The position numbers and the translations under genes are program-made. This document shows, piece by piece, positions 43,240 through 54,519 of a stretch of 64,000 nt of DNA (the stretch's first letter is position 1; each line of letters starts with the position of its first letter). The DNA is from Triglochin maritima (Eukaryota; Streptophyta; Magnoliopsida; Alismatales; Juncaginaceae). The notes below the pieces were generated by a model. It saw nothing but the letters and a program-made list of their open reading frames with translations, was not told the DNA's origin and searched no databases. Location: assembly GCA_963682175.1 (NCBI GenBank), contig OY821788.1, forward strand, positions 10,744,001-10,808,000, read 5' to 3'.

Positions 43240-44779
43240 TGTTGACTTTTTAGCCTTAATCTTTATTTAGTTTTGATGATTAAGTAAACTAATCTTAATT
43301 TATATTTAATCAATCAACCTAGACAATCAAAGTAAGCAAACATGAATACATGCATTGCATATATATTCGTGTATTTGCGATATTCTTAATAGGTTGATGA
43401 AGAATCAAGCTAAGGAGCTTTGAGACAAGAAGATAAAGACTCAAGACATGTAATCAAGCTTTGGACCAATATGTAATTTAGTATAATTTGAGTCCTAAGG
43501 ATTAATGTAAACTTGAGCACATTAGGATTCTGTCCCGTATCCCCACGGTTAACCGAACCCCTCTCGGTAAACCGAATCATGTAGAGTTCGGTCCACCGAA
43601 CACCTTGCGGTCAACCGTGTAGAATCCTTTAGGTGTTCCCTGGAATAAACACCTCGGTATACCGAACCTCCTTCGGTAGACCGAATTAGCCTGGACCAGT
43701 TTTGGGCTTTTCTCCAACGATCGTATTTAAATCTTGACCTAAAGCCCAATTGACTTATCCATATTCGGTACACCGAACTTCATTCGGTCGACCGAATCAT
43801 ATTGCTTTAGGAGTCCAACGACTATTTAACTTGACCGTTATTGGTAAAACAATTTCCCACGCATTGTCAGCACAAAACCCGCGCTAACTTCGGTATACCG
43901 AAGTGTAGACGGTCAACCAAACCTAGCTTTAACAGAACCCTACCAATCTTACTGTCCAGTTTGGAACGATTAACTGAATAGGTTTCGGTAAACCGAATTG
44001 TATTAGGGTTGCTAGTTAGAGAGCTACTTGATTTGAGTGAGCTGTTAACCGAATAGCATTCGGTAAACCGAAATGACCATCTTCGGTAATCCGTTGGGTT
44101 AACGGTCTACCGAGGAGCGTGCAAATTCTGCCCAAACTTTTGTCACATCATCACATTTTATGGGTCAACTTTCTCACCCACTCCCAAAGACTCTAAGAGC
44201 TTTGAAGCCTATATAAGGACCTCATTAGAAGCACAACACAAGCACTACACTCTCCAAACATCAAGTATCCTTGTGCTATCTTTCCCAAACCTTCAAAGCT
44301 CAAATCCTATACACTCAAGCCAAAAATTCACCACTTGTATTCCTAGATCCATATCATAATCCAAGTGTGCTCAAAGTTAGAGTGTCATTAGCAAGAAGTG
44401 TGATTCATTCTTTCATCCAAATCACAAGAGTTGTAATAGCTTCGAGGAAGCTCCCTCTCAGGTTGTGAGAGGAGACACGGGCGAGGCGAGGGTGTTCGCG
44501 AGGCTCGTTGTTTGTAAAGGCGTTAATCTCGGCCCGGTAACGGAGATCAGATAGTGGAAACCACAAGCGAGGCTCGAGGGACAAGCGGGGCTTGTGAGTG
44601 AGGACTAGGACCCGGGGAGGGTGCCGAACCTCGTTACATCGGGCGTCGACTACAACGTGGTTTGCAAGTTCTCTAACTCTCATCTAACCCTTGCATGATT
44701 AGTTGTTTGTTTCGTAATTAAGTTTTAATTCCGCACTTTAGTTAATTACGATCACTAGAGGGCCCCATACTTCCCCACA
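43240..44779 (+). repeat. 5' LTR of the outer Sirevirus-like element
   Basis: Contains about 14 palindromic sites of the form CGGTNNACCG between 43547 and 44112 (centres such as TTAA, AAAA, CCAC, CGAC). A TATATAAG box is at 44210-44217, followed by the transcribed region with a GC-rich block (44460-44650). The inner edge is set by the primer-binding site. Confidence 0.9.
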
Positions 44780-44832
44780 TTTGGTATCAGAGCCTTGTTA
44801 GCTAAATTCACTTTCTTAATCGAAATATTAGC

Positions 44833-45361
44833 ATGGCTAATCTAATCATAGTGAGGGTTTATCAACTAATAAACCACCTCTTTTTAATGGCCTAAATTAT
44901 GATTATTGGAAAAAGATGATGAAAATTTATTTGCAATCACATGATTTAAAATTTTGGTCTTTTATTTTAAAATCATACACACCACCAAATGATGATGAGA
45001 TTATTTCATTAACCAAACCCAAAATTAAGGAGGCAGAAATTAATGCCCGCATTATGAATATGTTATATTGTGGTCTTAATGAAAATGAATATAATCGAGT
45101 GAGAGGGTGTGAGAGTGCTTATGAAATATGGCATACTTTAGAAATGCATCATGAGGGATCCATTAGATTAAAAGAAACTAGGATTAATCTACTCATGCAT
45201 ATGTATGAATTGTTTCATATGCTACCCAGTGAAAACATAAGCAAGATGCACACTCGCTTCACCGAGATTATTAACTCTCTTAGTGCTCTTGGAAAGATTT
45301 TTAGCAAGGGAGAAATGACAAGGAAGATTCTCCGGTCTCTCAACGGCGATTGGGAAGAAAA
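44833..45361 (+). pseudogene. Outer Sirevirus-like Gag, 5' part
   Basis: From the ATG at 44833 the reading frame is wrong after the second codon: a one-base loss near 44840 puts the homologous sequence (starting SNHSEGLSTNKPP) in another frame. That sequence is then open to the insertion point at 45361. It is homologous to the N-terminal capsid domain of the innermost Gag (YDYWKKMMKIYL, EIWHTLEMHHEG). Interrupted by insertion after GDWEE. Confidence 0.8.
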
Positions 45362-46839
45362 TGTTGGCTTTTTGGCCTTAATCTATGTTTTGATGATTTA
45401 ATTAACCTAATCTTAATTATGATGATGTAGAGTAGCACACATATTGCATTGCATGTATATTGTATTGTGCTAACCTCTACAGGTGATCAAGACTCAAGAA
45501 AGAAGGAAATGAAGTCAAGACATGTAATTAAAGCTAAATCGAAGACATGTAATGTTGATTTATTTTGAGTCTTAGGAACATGTGTAAATTGAGCATACAA
45601 GAGTTAAAAACCAATCACATACACAATAGGTTCCCTATAGAAGTCACACACGAAATTTCACATTATTTGGACTTCAATAGATCACCCAAACTTAGACCGG
45701 AAAAACACAAAACCTGAACCCTAACTGTCTGCCCACATTCGGTCGACCGCAACATGCCGTTCGGTCGACCGGATGATCAAGTAATCCAATTTGTGTTTTC
45801 CTGCCTAGTTTCGGTCGACCGCACCATATCTTTCGGTCGACCGTTTGAACTTACTGTTCCGACCGTTATTCTTGTCGTATATGCCCAACGGTCGTATTCG
45901 TATTAAAACTATATACACCTCCATATACTTAACCAAACGGTCGAACCATGTGCCAAGTTCGGTCGACCGTTTAACCTTGTCAAGAATTCCCTGCTATCGG
46001 TCGATACGATTTCGTTCGACCGATCCAGTTTTCCCTCTACCGAAACGCTTATTCGGTCGACCGGTAACCCTGTTCGGTCGACCGTTTTCTTAATAGACTT
46101 AAGTGTTCGGTCGATCTATTCATATTTCGGTCGACCGTATCCTTATCAAACCCAAGCGTTCGGTCGACCGTTCCACTTTTCGGTCGACCGTTTCTGGACA
46201 GATTTGCAGCCCGAATTTTCTGCTTTGTGTGCTTTGCACAAAATCCAATCAAATCTTGTCCCAACGGATCTATTCTCTCTAATGCTTATAAATAGAGTTG
46301 TAAAACACATTTTAACACAACTCTCCCACTACAAACTTGCCCCAAACATTAGAGAGAAATCAAAACACTCAAAGCTTCAAACCTCACACACTTAGTGATC
46401 AATTCCTTCATCCTACTCAAGTGTGCTCAAAGTTTAGAGAGTGTTGTTCCACTCAAGGTTACAATTGTTGTCAAAGAAAGTAAAGGCTCCGGTGAAAGCC
46501 CGAAGCATCCTTCTCGGATTGTGAGAAGAAGATTCCAAGCTCGGCGAGGGTTGTTCGCGAGTTTGACGGTTGTAAGGCGTTGTCTCCCGGCCCGGAACGG
46601 GGAGCGGATAGTGAAGTCGTAGGCGGAGCTCGGTGATCCGAGCGGAGCTTGCAAGAGAGGATTAGGACCCGGGTGGGGTGCCGAACCTCTATAAAAATCG
46701 ACCCGACTTCTTGTGGTTTGCATATTTCCTACACTTGCTTGTTTTGTTGTAAATTTCCGCTGCGCATATCGATTGCTTAAACAAGTAGGTGATTAGATTA
46801 AAAAGTGATTAGTGAACCCATAACCCACACGATCCTACA
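45362..46839 (+). repeat. 5' LTR of the innermost element, 1478 bp
   Basis: Begins TGTTGGCTTTTTGG and ends CGATCCTACA. Ten perfect CGGTCGACCG palindromes lie between 45740 and 46190. A TATAAATA box follows at 46287-46294, then the transcribed part with a GC-rich block at 46500-46690. Confidence 0.93.
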
Positions 46840-46886
46840 TTTGGTATTAAAACTATATACACGATCCTACATTTGGTATCAGAGCC
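46840..46886 (+). other. Primer-binding region with 32-bp filler
   Basis: The LTR end ...CCTACA is followed by TTTGGTAT, then TTAAAACTATATACAC-like filler and a second CGATCCTACA. Only then comes the full primer-binding site TTTGGTATCAGAGCC (46872 onward), complementary to initiator Met tRNA. The filler matches TATTAAAACTATATACAC of the LTR itself (45901-45918). Confidence 0.75.
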
Positions 46887-46923
46887 TTGTTAGCTAAATT
46901 CTATACTTAATCGTATTTTTAGC

Positions 46924-48567
46924 ATGGCTAGCACATCTAATCATGTAGAAGGATTATGCACCACTAGACCTCCTTTGCTTAATGGGTCAAATTATGATTA
47001 TTGGAAGAATAGGATGAAGATTTTCCTAATTTCTAATGACCTTAAGTATTGGATGTTTCTACAAAATCCATACACACCACCAAATGAAGATGAATTAGAT
47101 TCACTCACTAGGCCCAAAATGAAAGAAATTGAGATGAACTCAAAAATCATGAACATTCTATATTGTGGGCTAAATGAGGGTGAATATAATAGGATTAGAG
47201 GGTGTGTTAGTGCACATGAGATATGGCATAGACTTCAAATGCACCATGAGGGGGATAGTAAAACTAAGGAAACACGCATTAGTCTCCTCATGCATAAATA
47301 TGAGATTTTTTCTATGCAAATCGGTGAAAACATAAGCGAAATGAACACTCGCTTCACCGATATCACTAACTCTCTTTTGGTTCTTGGAAGAAAAATCAAT
47401 GAAGGAGAGATGACAAGGAAGTTCCTCCGGTCACTTAGCATCGATTGGGAAGATAAGGTCGTCGCAATTGAAGAGGCGCATGATCTCTCTAAATTAAAGA
47501 TGGAGGAGCTCATTGGAAACTTGATGGCTTATGAACTTCAAATCAACCATCGGAAGGAGAAGGAAGCCACCAAGAACAAATTCACCTTGGGATTACATGC
47601 AAATATTGACCAACCAAGGAGGAGTGTAGAAGATGAGGACATTGAAGTCCTAGCAAAAGACTTCTTCAAATACCTCAAGAAGGACAAAGAAGAAAAGAAT
47701 GAAAGAAGAGGTAGAAGAAGTGAGAAAAGAGAAAAAGAAAAAGAGAGGGAGGAGAGTGGAAATGAGAGAAGAGAAGGGGAGAAGAAAAAGGAGAGAAGAG
47801 AGAGGAGAAAAGAAAAGGAGAAGAGCAAGAGAAAAGAAAGGAAGGAGGAAGCACACAAGGCTACATGGGATAATTCTTCATCACCATCTTCATCGTCGTC
47901 TTCCTTGCAAAGTAGAAGAGAAGTGGCTCACTCATGCTTCATGGCTATTGAAGATCAAAGTGAGGTAGATTCTAACTCTTGTTCTAGTAACTCATGCTCA
48001 ACTAAGTCATATTATAGTAATAGCTCACATTCTAGTGTTAATGAAGAAACTTATACACATGATGAGCTTCAAAATGCATTTCATGACTTAGTTAAACAAT
48101 ATGAGATCATTTGTGACAAAAACAAAAATGCTAGAAAGTTAATCAAAGATCTCCAAAGCCAAATTGAAACATGCATGAATGAGAAGAATGAGGTGATTGC
48201 TAAATTTGAAAAGAATGCATCAAATCTTGAAAAATTAAGAGCAACACCAATAGATTGTGATCAACTAAATCTTCAAGCCTCTAACTTGCAATTAAGAAAA
48301 GATTTAGAAAGATTCACTAATGGAACTCATATGCTTAACATGCTATTAGGTAGTCAAAGGCAATATTTGCAAAAACATGGTTTAGGTTACAATTTTAAAT
48401 TGAAAAACCATGTATCTCACACTACTCTAAATGGTAAGCATATGTTCATTAACCATAGTTCCTCAAGTGTGTGGGCACCCAAAACCAAAATGGTTTGGAT
48501 CCCAAAAGCTAATGTTCAAGGACCCAAAGTTGTTTGGGTACCCAAATCTACTATTGTAGGAGCTTGA
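46924..48567 (+). CDS. Sirevirus-like Gag, 547 residues, no zinc knuckle, no pol
   Basis: Forms the particle that packages element RNA. Residues about 1-210 are a copia-type capsid domain (PPLLNGSNYDYWKNRM, EIWHRLQMHHEG, EGEMTRKFLRSL). About 240-325 is an extreme Lys/Glu/Arg-rich low-complexity stretch. CFMAIEDQSE (about 340) is the equivalent of the usual CLMA block, followed by a Ser-rich part, a long predicted coiled coil (about 380-470), the conserved LLGSQRQYLQKHGLGYN, and WAPKTKMVWIPK near the end. Family members normally have CX2CX4HX4C knuckles before CLMA and before the WVPK motifs; neither is here. The ATG is the first after the primer site. The frame is fully open. Confidence 0.88.
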   Translation: MASTSNHVEGLCTTRPPLLNGSNYDYWKNRMKIFLISNDLKYWMFLQNPYTPPNEDELDSLTRPKMKEIEMNSKIMNILYCGLNEGEYNRIRGCVSAHEIWHRLQMHHEGDSKTKETRISLLMHKYEIFSMQIGENISEMNTRFTDITNSLLVLGRKINEGEMTRKFLRSLSIDWEDKVVAIEEAHDLSKLKMEELIGNLMAYELQINHRKEKEATKNKFTLGLHANIDQPRRSVEDEDIEVLAKDFFKYLKKDKEEKNERRGRRSEKREKEKEREESGNERREGEKKKERRERRKEKEKSKRKERKEEAHKATWDNSSSPSSSSSSLQSRREVAHSCFMAIEDQSEVDSNSCSSNSCSTKSYYSNSSHSSVNEETYTHDELQNAFHDLVKQYEIICDKNKNARKLIKDLQSQIETCMNEKNEVIAKFEKNASNLEKLRATPIDCDQLNLQASNLQLRKDLERFTNGTHMLNMLLGSQRQYLQKHGLGYNFKLKNHVSHTTLNGKHMFINHSSSSVWAPKTKMVWIPKANVQGPKVVWVPKSTIVGA

Positions 48568-49185
48568 GGAGGAGATTGGTGGTGACCGGGTGAGCTCAAG
48601 AGTCAAATTCAAATCCGGTTGCATCACCAAATGAGATTGGAGCTAAATTCGAATTCAACATTGGTATAAATTCTTATCTATTCAATTCATGTTAAATTAG
48701 CTCTAATCTAGCTTCATATGCTTAATTGACATATCATATAGTTTAATTCATTGCAAATCATATACCCTATTCATTGCAAATCATTTATCACATCCATTGA
48801 TTCTAAATGTCAAATTTTAAATGGATGTTAGAATAAGGCTTAAGTTGAAACTTAAATGAACTTAACTTGAATCATATTCATTGTTTCCATTTAGCCTTAT
48901 TGATAGGGGGAGCTTAATTGTCATATCTTTTATAAGAGTAATGAAGTGCTAAATTTAGGGGGAGCTACTTCATTACAAGACATCCAAACTCTATGCTTAA
49001 AGTCATAATTAATTATTATTTTTGATGGATGTCAAAGGGGGAGAGATAATTAAGGGGGTAACTTGGAATTTGGCATAAAATTGATCAAAAACTATGCACA
49101 TCCATAGGGGGAGCATTAATATGCATAGTTTACATATACAAATTCCATGTATTTAGATAGAATTAAGATATAGGTTGCCATCATC

Positions 49186-49199
49186 AAAAAGGGGGAGAT
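49186..49199 (+). other. Polypurine tract, with additional upstream tracts
   Basis: AAAAAGGGGGAGAT directly precedes the 3' LTR and would prime plus-strand synthesis. Similar G-rich tracts occur near 48904, 48957, 49034, 49052 and 49106. Several such tracts before the 3' LTR are characteristic of Sireviruses. Confidence 0.85.
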
Positions 49200-50677
49200 T
49201 GTTGGCTTTTTGGCCTTAATCTATGTTTTGATGATTTAATTAACCTAATCTTAATTATGATGATGTAGAGTAGCACACATATTGCATTGCATGTATATTG
49301 TATTGTGCTAACCTCTACAGGTGATCAAGACTCAAGAAAGAAGGAAATGAAGTCAAGACATGTAATTAAAGCTAAATCGAAGACATGTAATGTTGATTTA
49401 TTTTGAGTCTTAGGAACATGTGTAAATTGAGCATACAAGAGTTAAAAACCAATCACATACACAATAGGTTCCCTATAGAAGTCACACACGAAATTTCACA
49501 TTATTTGGACTTCAATAGATCACCCAAACTTAGACCGGAAAAACACAAAACCTGAACCCTAACTGTCTGCCCACATTCGGTCGACCGCAACATGCCGTTC
49601 GGTCGACCGGATGATCAAGTAATCCAATTTGTGTTTTCCTGCCTAGTTTCGGTCGACCGCACCATATCTTTCGGTCGACCGTTTGAACTTACTGTTCCGA
49701 CCGTTATTCTTGTCGTATATGCCCAACGGTCGTATTCGTATTAAAACTATATACACCTCCATATACTTAACCAAACGGTCGAACCATGTGCCAAGTTCGG
49801 TCGACCGTTTAACCTTGTCAAGAATTCCCTGCTATCGGTCGATACGATTTCGTTCGACCGATCCAGTTTTCCCTCTACCGAAACGCTTATTCGGTCGACC
49901 GGTAACCCTGTTCGGTCGACCGTTTTCTTAATAGACTTAAGTGTTCGGTCGATCTATTCATATTTCGGTCGACCGTATCCTTATCAAACCCAAGCGTTCG
50001 GTCGACCGTTCCACTTTTCGGTCGACCGTTTCTGGACAGATTTGCAGCCCGAATTTTCTGCTTTGTGTGCTTTGCACAAAATCCAATCAAATCTTGTCCC
50101 AACGGATCTATTCTCTCTAATGCTTATAAATAGAGTTGTAAAACACATTTTAACACAACTCTCCCACTACAAACTTGCCCCAAACATTAGAGAGAAATCA
50201 AAACACTCAAAGCTTCAAACCTCACACACTTAGTGATCAATTCCTTCATCCTACTCAAGTGTGCTCAAAGTTTAGAGAGTGTTGTTCCACTCAAGGTTAC
50301 AATTGTTGTCAAAGAAAGTAAAGGCTCCGGTGAAAGCCCGAAGCATCCTTCTCGGATTGTGAGAAGAAGATTCCAAGCTCGGCGAGGGTTGTTCGCGAGT
50401 TTGACGGTTGTAAGGCGTTGTCTCCCGGCCCGGAACGGGGAGCGGATAGTGAAGTCGTAGGCGGAGCTCGGTGATCCGAGCGGAGCTTGCAAGAGAGGAT
50501 TAGGACCCGGGTGGGGTGCCGAACCTCTATAAAAATCGACCCGACTTCTTGTGGTTTGCATATTTCCTACACTTGCTTGTTTTGTTGTAAATTTCCGCTG
50601 CGCATATCGATTGCTTAAACAAGTAGGTGATTAGATTAAAAAGTGATTAGTGAACCCATAACCCACACGATCCTACA
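49200..50677 (+). repeat. 3' LTR of the innermost element, 1478 bp
   Basis: Same length and, as far as read, the same sequence as the 5' copy, with the palindrome field at 49578-50028 and TATA box at 50125-50132. It is preceded directly by the polypurine tract. Confidence 0.93.
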
Positions 50678-51602
50678 GAAAAGACAACCGCAGTAGAAGA
50701 AGCGCAAGACCTAACGAAGTTGTCGGTTGAAGAACTCCTGGGAAGTCTCATGACATATGAGATACAAATGAAAGACCGCAATAAGAAGAGAGTCAAGAAA
50801 TCCTTGGGGCTACACGCCGTCTCCAATTCGATCAAAGAAGATAGTGATATCGAGGAACAATTGGTGACACATCAATTTAAGGAATTTCTCAAAGAAGAGA
50901 AAGAAAGGAGAAAAGAGAAGAAGAAAGCTCTTAAAGCTACTTGGGACACTTCATCATCTTCATCAATTGAAGGCGAATTTGCCTCAATGTGCTTCATGGC
51001 AATAGAAGACGATGATAGTGAGGTATCTTCTTGCTCTAGTCGCGATTCAATTGATTCAAATGCATATAATGAACTTCAATGTGAATTCAATGAATTGCTT
51101 GAAAATTTTGAGAAAATTTGTCAAAAGAATAAACTAGCAAGAAAGAAAAATCAATGAGCTACAATTTCAAATTGAATCTATCATGAATGATAAGAATGAA
51201 TTACTTGCTAGTCATGATAAAATTGCATTAGAGAACACTCAATTGATTGATGAAATTGCAACTCTAAATGCAAAACCTTCATGTAGTGTTGATATTCAAG
51301 ATCTATTTGCTAAGAATGTTCAATTACAAAAGGATCTTGAAAAATTCACAAGTGGAAAGAAAATGCTTGATATGCTTATCGGTAGTCAAAGACAATCACT
51401 AGATAAACATGGTATAGGTTTTTATGCTAATAACTTTAAGAACCATGTTATTCACACTACTTTGAATGGAAAGTATTTTGTAGTGAATAAAACTTCCTCA
51501 AGTATTTGGGCACCTAAAACCAAAATGGTTTGGGTTCCAAAAACTAACATGATTGGACCCAAGCAAAAATGGGTACCAAAATCTTTAACTGTAGGTACTT
51601 GA
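50678..51602 (+). pseudogene. Outer Sirevirus-like Gag, 3' part
   Basis: Continues the capsid domain after the inner element (AVEEAQDLTKLSVEELL), then a Lys/Glu-rich segment, a CFMAIEDDDSE block, a coiled-coil-like stretch and the closing WAPKTKMVWVPK. A one-base change in an A-run near 51146 breaks the frame. Like the inner Gag it has no CCHC knuckle and stops at the WVPK region, before where a protease would begin. Confidence 0.8.
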
Positions 51603-52194
51603 AGGAGGAAATCGGTGGTGACCGGATGAGCTTCAAGAAAAATTAAAGCCGGTCGCATCACCGAATACGGGTTGAGTCAATTCAAAGCGCCACGACGGTA
51701 TAAATTTCAATTGACTCTAATATATGTTTTAGAGCTTAATAGACATATCTTGTAATATAATTCATTGCATATCTTATACCCTATTCATTGCATATCATAT
51801 ACCACATCCATGATCATAAATGTCAAATTGCAAAATGGATGAATAGGCTAAGAGGGAAAATACAAATGCACTTCTTGCTAATATTCATTGTTTCTATTTA
51901 GCCTAATTGATAGGGGGAGCCTAAAATTGCAAAATCATATAATTAAGGGGGAGAATTAGATATCTCTTACTTTTGCATCAAATGCTTAATGTTTGCTTTT
52001 TGATTGATGTCAAAGGGGGAGAAGAATTAGGATGAACTTCAATTTTAAATAAACTATGCATGTTGTTAAGGGGAGAAATCTTATAAATGCATAGATTACA
52101 TATATATTAAGAAACAAAACATATAGAAAGGGAAGAAATAAAATTGAACTCAAATATTAAGATATAGATTTGCCATCATCAAAAAGGGGGAGAT

Positions 52195-53752
52195 TGTTGG
52201 CTTTTTAGCCTTAATCTTTATTTAGTTTTGATAATTAAGTAAACTAATCTTAATTTATATTTAATAAATCAACCTAGACAATCAAAGTAAGCAAACATGA
52301 ATACATGCATTGCATATATATATTCGTGTATTTGCGATATTCTTAATAGGTTGATGAAGAATCAAGCTAAGGAGCTTTGGGACAAGAAGATAAAGACTCA
52401 AGACATGTAATCAAGCTTTGGACCAATATGTAATTTAGTATAATTTGAGTCCTAAGGATTAATGTAAACTTGAGCACAATAGGATTCTATCCCGTATCCC
52501 CACGGTTAACCGAACCCCTCTCGGTAAACCGAATCATGTAGAGTTCGGTCCACCGAACACCTTGCGGTCAACCGTGTAGAATCCTTTAGGTGTTCCCTGG
52601 AATAAACACCTCGGTATACCGAACCTCCTTCGGTAGACCTCCTTCGGTAGACCGAATTAGCCTGGACCAGTTTTGGGCTTTTCTCCAACGATCGTATTTA
52701 AATCTTGACCTAAAGCCCAATTGACTTATCCATATTCGGTACACCGAACTTCATTCGGTCGACCGAATCATATTGCTTTAGGAGTCCAACGGCTATTTAA
52801 CTTGACCATTATTGGTAAAAGAATTTCCCACGCATTGTTAGCGCAAAACCCGCGCTAACTTCGGTATACCGAAGTGTAGACGGTCAACCGAACCTATCTT
52901 TAACAGAACCCTACCAATCTTACTGTCCAGTTTGGAACGGTTAACCGAATAGGTTTCGGTACACCGAATTGTATTAGGGTTGCTAGTTAGAGAGCTACTG
53001 GAGTTGACTGAGCGGTTAACCAAATAGGATTCAGTAAACCGAAATGACCATCTTCGGTAATCCGTTGGGTTAACGGTCTACCAAGGAGCGTGAAAATTCT
53101 GCCCGAACTTTTGTCACATCATCACATTTTATGGATCAACTTTCTCACCCACTCCCCAAAGACTCTAAGAGCTTTGAAGCCTATATAATGACCTCATTAG
53201 AAGCACAACACATGCACTACACTCTCCAAACATCAAGTATCCTTGTGTTATCTTTCCCAAACCTTCAAAGCTCAAATCCTATACACTCAAGCCAAAACTA
53301 CACCACTTGTATTCCTAGATCCATATCATAATCCAAGTGTGCTCAAAGTTGGAGTGTCATTAGCAGGAAGTGTGATTCATTCTTTCATCCAAATCACAAG
53401 AGTTGTAATAGCTTCGAGGAAGCTCCCTTTCGGGTTGTGAGAGGAGACACGGGCGAGGCGAGGGTGTTCGTGAGGCTCGTTGTTTGCAAAGGCGTTAATC
53501 TCGGCCCGGTAACGGAGATCGGATAGTGGAAACCACAAGCGAGGCTCGAGGGACGAGCGGGGCTTGTGAGTGAGGACTAGGACCCGGGGAGAGTGCCGAA
53601 CCTTGTTACATCAGGCGTCGACTACAACGTGGTTTGCAAGTTGTCTAATGCTCATCTAACCCTTGCATGATTAGTTGTTAGTTTCGTAATTAAGTTTTAA
53701 TTCCGCACTTTAGTTAATTATGATCACTAGAGGGCCCCATACGTTCCCCACA
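52195..53752 (+). repeat. 3' LTR of the outer Sirevirus-like element
   Basis: Very similar to the 5' copy but with substitutions and small insertions, including a duplicated TCGGTAGACCTCCT near 52630-52645. These differences show that it has been in the genome longer than the innermost element. Confidence 0.9.
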
Positions 53753-53757
53753 GAATC

Positions 53758-54519
53758 CTCATGTTGACTAGAAAAGTTACTCTCCTCACGTTCACGTAAT
53801 TGCTGCGACATTTGACTCACTTGCAGTGCCATATTTTGTATGGATTGTTGAGTGGTTTCCATGAACGTAAGGAAAGTTTGTTTCAAGGAATCAGGTATGC
53901 GGTCAACTATGAGGTCCAAGTCAGAGCTTGGGAAATTTTGGGGTTGGGTGTTGATGGGCTGAGAATGAGTCCAATGATTTGAAGCGGGGTGTTGGTAGAA
54001 TTCTGGGTATTCGGGAGGAGGATACTGGGGTGAACATGAAGTATAAGAATTTGGATATGAATTGTCTCCCCATGAATCCATCACTCTCGGATTGTACGCG
54101 GATGCGTAATGGTCATAATGAGCATTTTGGGAAAATGTATGCTCATACTCAGGCTCTGGGGGAACATAATGACATTCCCCGATAACATGACCACTCAACC
54201 CACAACAGTCGCACGGTACGTCTAATGGAGCCACCGGTGAATTCATGTCGTCTACCGCACGCATGAAAGAGGCCAAAGTTTCTTGCAATGTCTCAGTTTT
54301 ATGACCAACATATGATCTGACGTAACTAGATGGAGATCTAGCAGTCAGTGCCTCTCTCATATCACCCCTATATGAAGATTGCTCAGTCACACAATGAAGA
54401 TTATCCCAACCATAAGGGTTGTTCGTCTGAGCCACCCCAGGTTGCATGGGTCTGGAATACGAGGGAGAATTGTCCTGGTCCCAACAATGATATGGATGGT
54501 CGCCCATGTAACCATCCAT
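53758..54519 (-). pseudogene. Gag-like protein of the gypsy-type element, N-terminal part
   Basis: Opens MDGYMGDHPYHCWDQD and carries a CX2CX4HX4C zinc knuckle (CDCCGLSGHVIGEC) near residue 100, followed by a Tyr/Pro/Ser-rich region and a Gln-rich helical stretch (SLKQTFLTFMETTQQSIQ). The frame is interrupted at 53757 by the copia element. It continues, still in frame, at 43239, because the insert plus one copy of the target duplication is a multiple of three. Confidence 0.7.

Larger units (their letters stand above)
45362..50677 (+). mobile_element. Gag-only Sirevirus-like copia element, innermost and youngest
   Basis: LTRs at 45362-46839 and 49200-50677 are both 1478 bp, at a constant offset of 3838, with no difference noticed on reading. 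The 5-bp duplication GAAAA is at 45357-45361 and 50678-50682. The internal part is only 2.36 kb: primer-binding site, gag, and a 3' region with five or so G-rich tracts. Pol is absent. Identical LTRs mean a very recent insertion, or gene conversion or assembly collapse. An intact gag, promoter, primer site and polypurine tract would let it move if a related element supplies the enzymes. Confidence 0.93.
43240..53752 (+). mobile_element. Gag-only Sirevirus-like copia element, third level of the nest
   Basis: LTRs at 43240-44779 (1540 bp) and 52195-53752 (1558 bp) run from TGTTG to CCACA, with the 5-bp duplication GAATC at 43235-43239 and 53753-53757. The primer-binding site TTTGGTATCAGAGCC follows the 5' LTR. 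AAAGGGGGAGA-type tracts are scattered upstream of the 3' LTR, the last at 52181-52194; multiple such tracts are a Sirevirus hallmark. There is a gag but no protease, integrase or reverse transcriptase. The innermost element is inserted in the gag. Confidence 0.9.

Noticed and set aside
45845..46723. Several frames in the innermost LTR, repeated exactly in the second LTR
   Set aside because: They cover the palindrome field and U5, show repeated RSTE/VDRT text from the CGGTCGACCG motif, and have no protein family signature.
47538..47858. Leu/Phe/Ser-rich minus-strand frame that looks like membrane segments
   Set aside because: It is the complement of the Lys/Glu-rich part of the copia Gag, so the apparent hydrophobicity is an artefact.
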